From: Ooceraea biroi
Taxonomy: Eukaryota > Arthropoda > Insecta > Hymenoptera > Formicidae
DNA length: 64,000 bases
NCBI RefSeq assembly: GCF_003672135.1
Contig: NC_039510.1
Coordinates: forward strand, 13,640,001 to 13,704,000
Direction: 5' to 3'
Below, one piece after another: positions 43,211-55,036 of the stretch. Made by a program: the position numbers and the translations under genes. The notes under the pieces were generated by a model. That model was given only the letters and a program-made list of their open reading frames with translations. It ran no database searches and was not told the origin of the DNA. How positions within the stretch are numbered: position 1 is the first letter of the stretch; every line of letters begins with the position of its first letter.

Positions 43211-46200
43211 ATGGAGCAGGCTACTCAGTGCAAGATGCTCCGACAGAAAGTATTTTTACATTTCACTTGCCTGTTGGCACTCGGCGCTAGTTTGACTCTG
43301 GCACTTCCACCCGGAGCACCATGGACAAACTTCGCATCCAAACCAGGTATAATATTGCATTATTTCTCTTTCATTATTCTTTTCTTTTGTGCAGAAGATG
43401 AACTGAATCTAACGCCCTTTATCTTGAAATTTGTAGTTTATTCGCGAGCCCTTGGACCTCCATCAGGAATAGACACGATATCCATACCTTACGTACCAAA
43501 ATCTCCGGTCTTTCCAAAGTTCGTCGACCCGAAGATGTTTATCTCCAAGAAGACGGATATGCTGAGTAATTTGTTTGGCGGTCTAGGACCAGTTGCATAT
43601 AACGCAGCAGATACCAAGCCAATTATACCATACGGCGCAAGTGGGTCATCTTTAGAGACCGCTGACAATGCGTTATTCAACAAGCGAGATGCACTGCAAG
43701 ATGGTAAGGAGAAAATAGCTGACACTAACGGTATGTACAAACGTGGTATGTTTGGTCCGTTTCCAAAATTCGGACCAATGGGAGCAACAGGTGTTATAGG
43801 TCCGCAATTCGGTCCTATAACGCCATTCTCATCAGCAGACGCGATGGCTGATTATATGGACAAAGCACCTTTCTCCCGTAAAAGAAGAAGCATGGAAGCG
43901 GCCTCTTCTGCAAGCGACGTCAATTCTATCTCGGGCAGTAAGTTGCAAGCAACAGGCATATCGTCCTATGCAAAAGATTCGCCGATAGTAGAAAAACTGT
44001 CCGCGACGAAATCAGCTGACGGCGACGCGCCGAAGGAATACCTGCCGGGTATGTTTGGACCTTTCGGACCGGGTGGACCTTACGGGCCCTTCGGACCCTT
44101 CGGCTCGAGTGCATCTTTCGGGCCCGGTGGATCTTTTGGTGGACCAGCAGTAGATCCAAGCGCGATGATCGGGAAGAAGTCGACATTTTTAGACGCTCTC
44201 TTTAAAAATCTCGCTACTAGCACTCCAGCGACAACAATAACCGATGCACCCACGCCAAAGAGTACCATCGTGCCTCCAAGTTTCTGGCTGCCGTCTGCTA
44301 TAATTCCTGGTCCAACCGAATACACCTCGAAGGTGTCGGATTTCCTGGGTAAACTGTTCGACAGCATAAAGATGAACGCAACTATGCAAGAAGCAAGTGA
44401 TGACTCAGACGTGAAGAGTGATTTTATGAGATCTCTGAAATCCGATGACATCTTACCGGACAAGGCCGCAAGATCCGTAGATGACGTATCGTCCATTACA
44501 GCTGCTAAAGACGCAATTGTCGATGCGATACTGACGGAGCTCGGTGATCTGAAAGGCGACATGATATCGACTTTGAACGACTTGATTGCGTATGAGAAGG
44601 CCACTGCAGCTGCCGCTCCCGCGGCGAAGAAACCTTTCAAGCCCTTCTCTGGTATATTTCCCTTTGCGAAACCAACGATAGATCCAACGCTTCCCTTTAA
44701 GCAGAGAATGGCAGTATTAAGTCAAGTATTCGACATGCTGACGGAGCTGGAAAGGAACATCACTGTGGCTGCGAACAGCGCAATAAAGACTAACACCGAT
44801 ACTCCGAGCAATCCGGAATTGGCGAGAATACCATTAGCTACCGGAGCAGCTGACGTTTCATCGATTAACAACACTCTTCTGGACGCTATTCTAAATAGGA
44901 TAGCCGCCGCTCAGACTGCAAGTCCAGTTTCTTATCCGGCAAGTTTCATCAAAGAAAGTCCCATGATGAGCAGAGCTATGCCTCAAGGGCCAACGTCCTT
45001 CTGGGTATCTTATCCGGAGAGCTCGGCATCTGTAATAAAACGACAAGTACCATATGACTCACCATATTTAGGATACGAGTATGATAATGACCAGCGTGAT
45101 CATAGACAGTACACAAGAGGCGTACAAATGCAAATGCATCAGGGATATCAGAGTCTACCTGCAGGCTCGGTTGAGTCCGTACAAGCTGGGGGAGGATCTA
45201 CACCGGAGCACCAAGGAGGAGGAATCAAGCTTTTGGTGAGTGTGCTTTTGTTTCATTTTGAACGATATTGATCATTTAAATAACAATGCTCATTAAAACG
45301 ATTATTTCTGAAAAAAACATGTACAGATTATCTCAAAATTACCGGTAATTAAACATTCTAACATAAAAATAATATGAAAATGTCGAGGCTGTAATAGTTT
45401 CAAAGTTGGAAGCGATTAAGGTTCACCAATAACAGAATTTTGACAATATTGAAATTATATTGAAATTATCATACAAATACGCATTAATAATTCCATGACA
45501 ATGCCGTTTTTTCTTACGCACAGTACATTTGTACATTGCATACATATATTTTAAAATACGTACATTTTAAATGACCAGATACATGTTCAAAATAATGTTA
45601 TTTTAGTCATTTTTTCATTATAAGAACGCCAACACTTTGCATTTTCTTTTCATTTTAATTTTATTTTAATTAATGAGGATGTCATGATGTTTATAAAATA
45701 TACAGAAAACTGTTCATAGTTATAAAGAAGACATGTTCCATCTTGAATAATTGTTAATATTTTCTCATATCTTGTAAATCTTATTAAATCTTATAGTTAA
45801 AAATTATATATTATATAACAGAGCAGTGAATTAATTATTCGATAATAATTTAATAAAGGCAATGTGCACATGTACAATTTTATATTATAATTTTATATTT
45901 TATATTATAATATATAATATAATAATATATGATAATACCTTGGAAGCCTACGTACAAAAGTAAATGGGGAGTAGGACTGTGTCGTTACCTGACGTTGTGC
46001 CAAAGAGATCTCTTCGTGTCTAATCAAGTGAATGTTACCAGCATGTACCTATAAAATGTGATAACTTCATTTGTTTTCAGATTCAAATGCCTAAATTGCC
46101 TAACTCTCAAGCGCCAGGCTTTCAAAGTATTAATTACAATTAAGTACGTGCACTGTCTCTGAATTACGAATATCGCGGGCATCTGTTCATCTGTCGCAGG

Positions 46201-46301
46201 GGCAATCTAACGCTTACGGAAACTTAAACAAATGGGCCGACTGGGTGCAGTATCACAAGAATGAGTACGAAGATAGTAGGCACCATCATAACCACCATTA
46301 G
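43211..46301 (+). CDS. Secreted Gly/Pro/Phe-rich protein with alternative last exons
   Basis: The main exon runs 43211-45235 and stays open throughout. The likely start is the second ATG (43235), which begins a clear signal peptide (FLHFTCLLALGASLTLA). A 48-base GT...AG interval (43347-43394) is in frame, so it may be spliced or retained. The mature protein has GMFGPFP and GMFGPFGPGGPYGPFGPFG blocks, Ala/Ser/Thr-rich spacers, several dibasic sites (KR, RKRR) and a polar C-terminal part. The donor at 45235 fits two last exons, both in phase: 46081-46143 (ending GFQSINYN) and 46200-46301 (ending in a His-rich HHHNHH). Total about 679 or 692 residues if the short intron is removed. It may be a cuticle, secretion or gland structural protein, or a precursor processed at dibasic sites; neither is proven. 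Confidence 0.8.
45236..46080 (+). other. Intron of the secreted-protein gene
   Basis: AT-rich intron with donor GTGAGT and acceptor TGTTTTCAG; no other feature seen. Confidence 0.7.
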
Positions 46302-46436
46302 GCCATTCAGCCAGCAGGAGTATTGTTTTCATCGAGCATTCACACGTGACTCAGATCACAATGAAAATATCTAGAAAAATGCTGCTCTCCGAAAGAAACA
46401 TATAAGTAAACGTGTACGATTAATCGTGTTATTTCC

Positions 46437-46442
46437 AATAAA
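46437..46442 (+). terminator. Poly(A) signal of the secreted-protein gene
   Basis: AATAAA about 136 bases after the downstream stop codon. Confidence 0.6.
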
Positions 46443-46570
46443 AGTATATGTGGGAAAAGATGATGAAAAGAAAGACAGTGATGTTGTGGAGTCATCCAAT
46501 CAAAGTTATCTGCGACAAAACAATCGATAGATACGAAGATACACGAAGAGAATAGATCTAAAATACTGAA

Positions 46571-46576
46571 TTTATT
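46571..46576 (-). terminator. Candidate poly(A) signal of PIGO
   Basis: AATAAA on the minus strand about 650 bases after the PIGO stop. The two convergent transcripts would end about 130 bases apart here. Confidence 0.45.
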
Positions 46577-47231
46577 ATATAGTTCGTTTTTTAATTAATC
46601 ACAATACACAATACTTTCTTTATGTACACGTATCGAAGGATATGAAAGGTGGATGTTAATGGTATCTAGTCTACTTTCTATGTAATCGTACTCTCTAACA
46701 ACAGCAGTCACACGCCGATGTGTCCATCAGTCGCGCAGATAGACCGCGGCACACGGACGCAATCCTGCATCAAGTGCGTTGCTTCGTTCGTCTTCAATCA
46801 GCAATGCATTGCACGCAGGATAGCGTTAGTGTGTTAGGAAGCATCACAGTTTGGTTACACGACATAGCATTCTATATATACGAGGTGGAACATCAATATC
46901 TAACATTAATACCGTCTCGAAGAAGTGGAGAGACAGGTTTCCGTACCCTCGAGTACGAGAAACGTCCTTCGTAATATTCACTAGACGCGTCTGACCCCTC
47001 ATTTACCCCCTTTTGTTACACTTTCATATAAAATTGTGAAAATTGGCAGTATCGTGGTAAGTATTACGCGTTGCCCGTTTCACAGATCCGTAATATCTCG
47101 AATCGCTAGGAATACGATCTTCCTAAGTAACTAACAGCCACTTTCGGATCCGTCCGTCCGCAAAAGTGTCCTTACGAATTTGGTACTTTGCTGCTGATTG
47201 TACTATGTATCCTTTGAACGTGCAGTTATTA

Positions 47232-50200
47232 TCATCTGTCTTTCGTGACTCTGGTGATGAGGTGTTCCATTTGTTGGTCGATGCGGAACACCATGTAAAA
47301 CGATGCTAATACGCTACCTAGTGTTACCAGAAATCCTAATCCCTCGAATATTAGTTTCGGCGCGAATATCTTCCAGACCATCAGATGCCGACAGTGGATA
47401 GTCGCCGCGAGCATGCTGCCGAAAGTCTAGAAAAAGAAATATAACAATTTATTTATTCAAGTACGAACTACTTGTTTGAAGAAACGATACATTTATCTTA
47501 ATTTTCTACATTATGCGCAACGTACTCGAATTCCGTGAAGTAGTATGTATTTTCCGGCAACGGAGAAAATCGCAGCGTGGAAGGCAGAGTCTTGCTCGAA
47601 CAGGAGGAGTTCACCTCTCTTTATATCTTCAGAAAACTTCGCTTTGAGAAACTTTGGGAACTCCCGATGCAACGTGAATGGCACGATCACTAGTAGCGGC
47701 AATGTCATACCCAGTATAATGTGCGATCCAAATGTATTGATGCCTGCGAACATTGATACTTGTTACAACATTTTTAACCGACAGATATTTTGCAGAAATT
47801 ATATATCGACACCTTACCAATTAAAATTGCTGACACTAAGTTTCCATAAAAGTGACCGCCAGTTCCTACAAAAGCAGCGTGCCAATGAATGGTAGGAAAT
47901 GTCGCCTGATGACCGGTCCCGTAAAAGAAATATTCAGCCAGTAGAAACCAGCACAGTAGTACAGGCATAGACACGTCAACAAGTTCAGCTGCAACATATA
48001 CATCAAATATCAAACACATTAGAGAGTCAGGTATATGACAGTATATAAAATTGTACATATATTATATACACTTACAAATATTATTGGCGTTTTTGTATCT
48101 CTCTACGGTGGACAGGCCCAGTACGCAGGCACACGTTACAGACATCAAAAATGTACTCGGCGACAAAGTGTCTCCCAACAGCAATGAGTAGAGGAGTATG
48201 AGGAATACGCTTAACGAGATAAATGCAGCGCTGTAGGCAGTCCCGAAACCATAGATGACCGGGAGCTCGTCGGTATCTATCTCCTTGCGAGATATCGAAT
48301 CTTTGATCTTTTCGAATAATCGAGGTATTATATTTTCATCACGGTAAACGTCGACGGATTCCTTCTTCTTTGGCAATAGGTATATGCTGAGCGGGCGATA
48401 ATAAAGAACGACAATTGCGAGTACGCAAAAGAAGTAGACCACGTTAGGTAGCGTGTTGATCTCCCAAGAGAGTGCCAGCCTCGGTTTAATAAACTTTGGG
48501 AACTTTTGCAGGATCCAGTAGCAACTCATGCAAATTATTATGATAACTGGACAGTACTGTCCTATCATGACACTAGGCGCAAAGCCTGTGAGGTTCCCGC
48601 AGTCCTTCAACCACATTCTAACGATCACCACGTACGACGCCAGGATGACTAAGGCGAATAAAAGAGCAAGTAGGGCACGCTCCCAGTTGTTCGGCATTGT
48701 AGACCAACTAACTTTACCAGTTACAAACGTAGAGCAGTCTCTTTGCAGATGCTCTTCCCTACAACGCCAGAAATAATGTGATATCCTTTCTGAGACGCAC
48801 GCTAGTAAACCGATAACTAACGCAATCGTCCTGAAATTTGGTTTCGATGGCTTTGACGTAAATCTAGTCTTCCTTTCGGAGATGCTATCGGTATCGTTTC
48901 TTCTTAAATCAAATATGAGCAGACAAACCAGCGTAACAAACAGGAAGGATAAAACCTTGTCTTCTTCGACTATGTAACTGTTGGAGAAGAGCCCGCCTAC
49001 CGTTACCAGGAGTATTATTCTAGCTACATAGATCAACAGCTTAATTCTACGATGATCGTACCAGCACATTGATATAACGTCCCAGTTTTGAGCAATCACT
49101 ATAACCAGTAGAGCGATAGAAACTGTGCCAGTGGCAAAGAAGATCGTGTTTCTCAACTCGTCCACAATATTCAGCAGGAACAGACACGTGATAACTGCAA
49201 CAGTGATCAAATTTGCCATAATGGCACACTGTAAGAACGAAGACTTGAATATATCACACATACGAGTCTCGGGGATGCCGGTGATGAAGAGATAAAAGAA
49301 AAACAAGGGACAGAACATCAAAATTAGACCCTTGGAAATTAAACTGGAATCAAATTGGACCCATACTTCCGAACATGTATCCTTCAACAATTTAAAATAG
49401 CCTTCGGCGTCTCGAGCGAACGCCTCCAGCTTCTCCAAATTGTCAACGCGCTTAACTTGCTCAGCGAGAAGCTTATATATGTAATCTAAATGCTGAAGCT
49501 GCTCCTTCGAGAATAAATATGTATCCGCGGAATACGTCTCTATGTATTTTTTCGTTTGTGCGATGTTTCGCCAAAGAGATTGTAGCAAATACAACAATTG
49601 ACCAGTAGTTTCACCTACTTGTCCTGGCAAACAGTCGAGTATTACGGACCCCAAGTTGGAAAAGGGGATCGGGGTACCAAGAATCGATGCTAAAGTAGGA
49701 ACAAGATCAATTTGGTTCACACTGTTATCGTCGTTAGACGCGGATCCTTCCATTAAAGGAGACGTCGAGTAAACAAACATCGCAGCCTCGATCTCGTTGG
49801 TACTCTCGCCACCATGATCTCCCGTCTCGGTCATGCCATGGTCTCCAATAACAAACAGCATCGTATCCTTCTCAAGAGATGCTATGATTTGTTTTATAAG
49901 CGTATTTGTGTCATTCAGTTTCCTGGTCATCTCTGGATGCTGCGAGCCGTGCTTGTGTCCACAATGATCCACCCCGAGGATGTGCGCTATTAGCAACGAC
50001 CAATCTCTCTTCTTCATCTCGAAGAAAATGCGATACTGCACATCCTTGTCCACGCTATCCAGATCCCACACGTTGAACGATGGTGACGGAAACTGTCGCA
50101 TAAATTTATCCGGAAATAAATTGGTCCACGTGTCGTCGCCCATAAAAACGATACCTCCGGCCGTGTTTTGGTCAACAAGATTGTCTTCCTGAATGTACTC

Positions 50201-50674
50201 CGAAGCAAAGTTTGATCCCATCTCTACAAAAGTAGGCAACGAGCCTGTTGTAAGACCCTTCAGACGCTGCATAGTCGTGGTAGGCGGATCGGCCATGAAT
50301 TTGTACAGACGTGAGTTCGACGGCTGCTTCTGTAGCAATTCGTGAATGACTGGCAACTTGTTGCGATGGTAGGAGGACATCGAGGCATTATCCTCGTACC
50401 ACTCGGCAAACTCGTACTTTAAAGCGTCAACGATTAAGAGCACCACTCGTGCTTTGCGCTCCAGGCACACTTTAGCGGCGTGTTCGGTGTCTTGGAAGAT
50501 GCTCGCTGGGTCACATCCACCGGCAGCTGTGCATTCGATGCATTCGGCCCGTTCTGGCCTGGAGACACGATTAAGGAGGAAGCCACTCGTGAAGACTAAC
50601 AATCCAGCTGCCATCAAGTAGGACATCCATGCCTGAAATACTAAATAATTCCATAGCCGGCTCATCTTCGTCAA
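47232..50674 (-). CDS. PIGO: GPI ethanolamine phosphate transferase 3 (PIG-O), four exons, 1060 aa
   Basis: Adds the ethanolamine phosphate on the third mannose of the GPI anchor precursor in the ER, the group later joined to protein. Exons are 50674-48076, 47988-47818, 47743-47526 and 47426-47232, all in phase; 1060 residues compares with about 1090 in human. The order is an N-terminal membrane anchor (residues about 13-33), a luminal phosphodiesterase-type domain (about 75-320), then a long multi-membrane C-terminal half. Metal and catalytic residues are in place: D83 in LLIVDALKYEF, a Thr nucleophile in DPPTTTMQRLKGL (132-134), D180/D181, the family signature HILGVDHCGHKHG (D236, H237, H240), and GDHGM (D278, H279). 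It is transcribed away from the TXNDC12-like gene across a ~620-bp gap. Assignment to PIGO rather than PIGG or PIGN follows the GVDHCGHKHG stretch and the C-terminal half. Confidence 0.95.
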
Positions 50675-51295
50675 ATCAATATTGCTCCCCGATACTATTC
50701 ACTGGCGACACGACGTTCAAGGTACTGCGGCGGAGTCTTAACCTAGGATAAGCCAGTTTATCCTTCATCTTCGTTACATTTACGAGGTAAATGTGTGGTT
50801 GTTTCTATGACAGCCGTTGTTTTGATTCCACTAAACGCCAAAACACTTGATCGATAAAGCCATGTATCGCGGTTTGAACGGGACTTAACCTCAAATCTTT
50901 CTACTACACGGATAGATTGCATGAAATTCTTATTGCACGTAACTAGAATTCATAGATAGCGAACTCTTGCATCAATTTTACGTCTAGTTTTATCGTGCTA
51001 TCAGCTACGATTCGTATGAAGATTTCCTCTTGTCAAAGTCACCAAATTTACAAATTATTTGTTACCATCTAGTGACAGCTAATTTCATGTATAACGGCCT
51101 TTATGGGCCTTTAGCCTATCACGAGTGTTAATTGTGGCCGACAGATAGCACTAGTATGCTATTTGTTGACTTCAAATTACGCGTACGTTACGGCATAATT
51201 CACATCACGATACATTCAAGCTTCAAATTTAATATGTAGTGAAATTAAGTAGTCAAATTAAGTTAAGTATCCTCGATACGCGAAAACCAGTAGTC
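50675..51295. promoter_or_regulatory. Divergent promoter region of PIGO and the TXNDC12-like gene
   Basis: About 620 bases between two head-to-head start codons. No clear TATA box; both genes are likely housekeeping and may share it (inference). Confidence 0.5.
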
Positions 51296-52190
51296 ATGCG
51301 TTACGCAAAATGTCTCGATCTCTTGAAATTTACCGCTTTGGCGTATCACATATGCGGAAAAGTAACTGCGGCCGACGACAATTCGAACAATTTCGGACAG
51401 ATGTACAAATGGAAAAACTTACAAGACGGTTTCGCGGAAGCGAAAGTTTCCAGAAAGCCGATATTTCTTCTAATTCACAAGGCTGGCTGCCCCACTTGCG
51501 AGAAACTGAAGCCGAAGTTTACGAACTCCATAAGAATCCTTGATCTCAGCAAACAGTGAGTGTTTTTCCTATTTTCTTATGATTCTACCATTATCTGTTC
51601 AAAGTTCAAAATTATTTGCGTTTTATTAACGAAAACTCGCGCGTTACTATTAATACAGTTATCTCCCATTTATTTATAGAAAATGCGATAAATAATATAT
51701 AACATGCAAAATGTAATGTATAACATAGAATACATATTTTATTTGTTTGATGCGTCCATTTTCTTTTGGTATAAATGTTCAAATATATCGAGTTAAAGTC
51801 AAAATAGGGAGCAAATTCAACTTGAAAAATACCATTAAATAATGACAAATGAGGAGATAACTGAATTATGTTAGACGGAGTAAGTAGAGTCAACGTCATT
51901 CGTTGTATGCGTGACAACGCAGCTTTGTAATGGTGAATGTGAAGAAATGTGAAGTACAAGACGAAGCAAGATTTCAACCAGATGGAACTTACGTTCCAAG
52001 AATTCTTTTCTTTACGCCGGACGGCGAATTCATGGAAGATGTTTATAATCGCCATCCGAAAGCAGATGATAAATACAAATACTTCTACAGCAATACCAGT
52101 CAGATAGTAGATAGCATGATTTTGGCATTGGAACGTTGTTCCAAAGACTCGCGAATCAAAATTCTTCATGACAAAATCGGAAAAGTGTAA
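51296..52190 (+). CDS. TXNDC12/AGR-like ER thioredoxin-domain protein, two exons, 175 aa
   Basis: Thioredoxin-fold protein of the TXNDC12 (ERp18/19) family, which handles disulfides in the ER. Exons are 51296-51555 and 51923-52190, in phase. The start at 51296 (MRYAKCLDLL) gives a signal peptide; a longer frame upstream starts only with GTG. The active site is CPTC (C65, C68) in HKAGCPTCEKLKPKF, against CGAC in human. Then come HFVMVNV and the cis-proline stretch DGTYVPRILFF, with a conserved YKYFYSN block. The protein ends DKIGKV without a KDEL-like ER retrieval signal, unlike most relatives. AATAAA follows 32 bases after the stop (52222-52227). Confidence 0.9.
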
Positions 52191-52221
52191 CCCGCTTGTT
52201 AGATCTTTCTTTCTCTAAATT

Positions 52222-52227
52222 AATAAA
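52222..52227 (+). terminator. Poly(A) signal of the TXNDC12-like gene
   Basis: AATAAA 32 bases after the stop codon, followed by a (CT)n run at about 52349-52377. Confidence 0.7.
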
Positions 52228-52344
52228 AAGTAAAGTACGTACATATAAATACTTTGGAAATTCAAACTAATACATATATATACTACTTTATTTCTTCAAA
52301 TATAAATAGTATACATAGAACAGAATATAATTTCGATTATTTTG

Positions 52345-52348
<4 letters not shown>

Positions 52349-52377
<29 letters not shown>
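52349..52377 (+). repeat. (CT)n microsatellite
   Basis: Uninterrupted CT dinucleotides. The rest of 52228-52951 is AT-rich spacer with no gene seen. Confidence 0.9.
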
Positions 52378-52379
<2 letters not shown>

Positions 52380-52951
52380 GGAGAGACTCCTTCCCAGCAT
52401 TGAGTCTGCGCCTGTACGACACGAGATTCGGTGTTGCATTCAATATACGGCGACCTATAGCAAGCTCGCAGAGGTAAGCTTGACGGCGCTTGCGTTTGCA
52501 ACAGTTGCTAGATGGTAAAGCAGCCTCGCATTGGTCGACCAGATCAGGACCAAGAACTCACAATTGCCCTTAACCACGCCTATTTCGTCCCTCCCGTAAT
52601 ATAGAGGCGCCTATTATATGTATATATAGATACATTTAGAGAACGCATATAGATACGCACACATTAGGGATTAAATTGTCATTGTTTTCTTTTGCTATTA
52701 TAAAATTAAAGATGTAAAAGTAAAACTGATACTTTTGCGAATGAAGCCAATAACCCGAAAGTACTAATATAAAACTTGCAATCACATTATAATTCAAAAA
52801 CTACGATTAAAAGTTTATTACATGTCTCAATTTTTTCAATGTTTATGGGAATACCGTGTACTCGATTTGAAGTCTTTAATCGTTCTTAATCCTCTGCAAA
52901 TTTTTATAAATAAATGCTGATTTCATTAACACTTCAATAATATTGTAGATA

Positions 52952-53728
52952 ACCCAAGCAGCACACATTGGTTTCAAAACCGTTTCATAAACGTTTTGCC
53001 GTAACGTTTCATAACCATTTTATTGAAACGTTTATTTAGGAGAAAAATGTCCAACGAAAAAACGTTAGGAGAAACGTTTCTTTTTCGGCAAAAAAACGTT
53101 TCAGAAACCATCAGAAAAATATTTATCAATTCTATATATCAGTGCCTCAAAGATAGACAGAGTTAAGTCACATTTTTGTAAAAAACTACATTTTTATATT
53201 TTATGAATTACTCTCTAAATTTCGTGTAGTGGAATCTCACTCTTTTGAAATATCACTTCAAGTAATAGTGATCTCAAAAGTTTCAAAAGAAAAGAAGAAG
53301 AAAAGAGTATTGGATCGGTTTTCCGGATGATTATTTATAAGGTGATAACACAAATGTTACTTGCGAGAACGTCACGTCTGGCCTGGCCATCTGTCGGTCG
53401 CTTGATGAATCAGAGGTGGGAATCACACACACTTGTGTTGATTTTTGTCTCTTGTTCCATAATCGAGTACATTGAAACGTATGATGTAAAAATAATTAAT
53501 ACTCGCAAAGTAAGTAGAAATTACTATTTTTTCTATATTAATTATATAATTTCAAATCAATTTAATAAAACACATTTTTCGTTTCTGTGGAAACGTGAAA
53601 AATACGTTTTTAAAATTTAGGTCCAAAAACGGTTTCTATTTAAACCGTTTCTTAAATGGTACTTTATGTTTCTTAGACATTAGATACGTCCAAGAAACAT
53701 ATATTAGGCTAACATGTGCTGCCTGGGA
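52952..53728 (+). mobile_element. 777-bp TIR DNA element, copy B
   Basis: Same length as, and nearly identical to, 5364-6140 but on the opposite strand, about 47.6 kb away. Ends read ACCCAAGCAGCACA and the inverse of TCCCAGGCAGCACA. The left end has G-to-A and T-to-A changes, so it is slightly decayed. It carries the same 97-codon open frame at 53327-53620. The flanks do not show as clean a TA duplication as copy A. Confidence 0.85.
53327..53620 (+). CDS. 97-residue open frame inside TIR element copy B
   Basis: Matches the frame in copy A except at three residues. A GTAAGT donor-like site lies inside it. No domain recognised; see copy A. Confidence 0.2.
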   Translation: MIIYKVITQMLLARTSRLAWPSVGRLMNQRWESHTLVLIFVSCSIIEYIETYDVKIINTRKVSRNYYFFYINYIISNQFNKTHFSFLWKREKYVFKI

Positions 53729-54808
53729 ATTTATAAGAATAGCTATCATAGCTTCCTTCTCTGTCTTAAGTAAACTGAACATTACATTATTCCAATTAAG
53801 AAATTTTTAATAGTTTCTGCTTTACTTTCCGTATAAAGAGGCATGTATAAATGAGAAAAATATTGCTCGCAACGTCAGGTATTGACCTGACGCGGGTATA
53901 GTTAAGGGTCAAGTATAGAGACCGTGGCGAATATACGCTTTCGCGCAGCGGCGATTCCGCAGGACGAGCGGAGCTTACGCACACGTTATACGTTATGTAT
54001 GGATCTCTCCGTGGACGGTGCTGTGTTTGAAGGGTTGCAGATAATATATAGCCCGTTTCGGCGGAGAGTGCTTTTTAGCTTTGACCGTTTCACATCCGGA
54101 TGGTGGCGGACCGACCGCCGACCACCGCCGGACCTGTGCTAGGCTATTGCGCCGTAATATCGCACCCGCGTGCGCGCGCGCGCGCACACGTATACTCTGT
54201 GCGTCCGTCACTTTTTTTTTCCGCAGAGTCCGGAACACCACCTCATCGGCGGATACGGGGGAGGCTTTAAAAAATGAGCCAGGACATTATTTCTGCACAT
54301 CCTTTTCTCCCCTGCACAGACTGACCCGTCCAGTCTCTCTCCTTGTTTCTCTCTTTCTCTCTCTTTTTTTACTACCGACGTCGTTTCCGCCGGCGCAGCT
54401 TGCAATATGCCGCATCAGCGAATGTGCAAAAATGAAGAGAGAGAAGAGGAGTCGTGGGAGGGTGGAGGAAAACGGGGGTGGGACGGTGGCGAGAGATCGA
54501 GATAGGAAAGGGAAGAGAAGAAGAATTATATATCTCTCGTCTCCCTCGTCCGTCCGTCCGTTCGTTTGTTCGGATATGGATATGCCCGGTGTGGATATAT
54601 CGAGAGAGCCAGAGGGAGCCATTTTCAATTCAATCTGTTAAAAGCACGTCAAAAAATCATACGGTATTTCACCGGCGCGGTAGATCGCGACGAGATCGCG
54701 CGAGCTTCATCGCAACCCGACAGCGGTCTGAATGCCGCATAACGGTACCTGGACGTAGCTTTCGATATATGTGCATGAAATGGTATCACCCAAGGTGGAA
54801 AAAAAACA
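53729..54808. other. CpG-rich and CT-rich spacer, no supported gene
   Basis: CpG-rich patch at about 53930-54240 with a GC dinucleotide run, then a CT-rich and GA-rich stretch to about 54600. Overlapping frames up to 186 codons on both strands are low-complexity artefacts. Confidence 0.45.
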
Positions 54809-55036
54809 TTAACACTAAACCTACCATGCCGGCCAAATGACCGTTTTTAAATTTTTGATTAAAAGTACTGCATTCGACAAAAATTCATGAACAGAAATTT
54901 CAATGTACTGGTCGTTTTCTTCACTCTCGTCTTCAGAATCTGACTGCGATTTCATTCTTTTTTGTCCCCTACATATGTTGATAATATTTGGTAAGAATAA
55001 GCTATATATAAATTATCGGTAGGTTTAGTGTGTTAA
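54809..55036 (-). mobile_element. piggyBac-type deletion derivative (228 bp)
   Basis: TTAA at both ends, with TIRs CACTAAACCTACC and CACACTAAACCTACC. The interior contains the start of an acidic piggyBac-like transposase N-terminus on the minus strand, fused by deletion to the 3' end region. Confidence 0.75.
54821..54955 (-). pseudogene. Truncated piggyBac-like transposase N-terminus (44 codons)
   Basis: Minus-strand frame from ATG at 54955 to TAG at 54821-54823. It begins MKSQSDSEDESEEND, the acidic Ser/Asp/Glu-rich leader common in piggyBac transposases, and then runs into the element end. The DDE catalytic part is missing. Confidence 0.55.

Noticed and set aside
44080..44640. 186-codon frame antisense to the secreted-protein gene
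   Set aside because: Shadow frame of the Gly/Pro/Ala-rich coding exon; no splice sites or start context support it.
51612..52169. 185-codon minus-strand frame
   Set aside because: It overlaps the second exon and intron of the TXNDC12-like gene and has no family signal.
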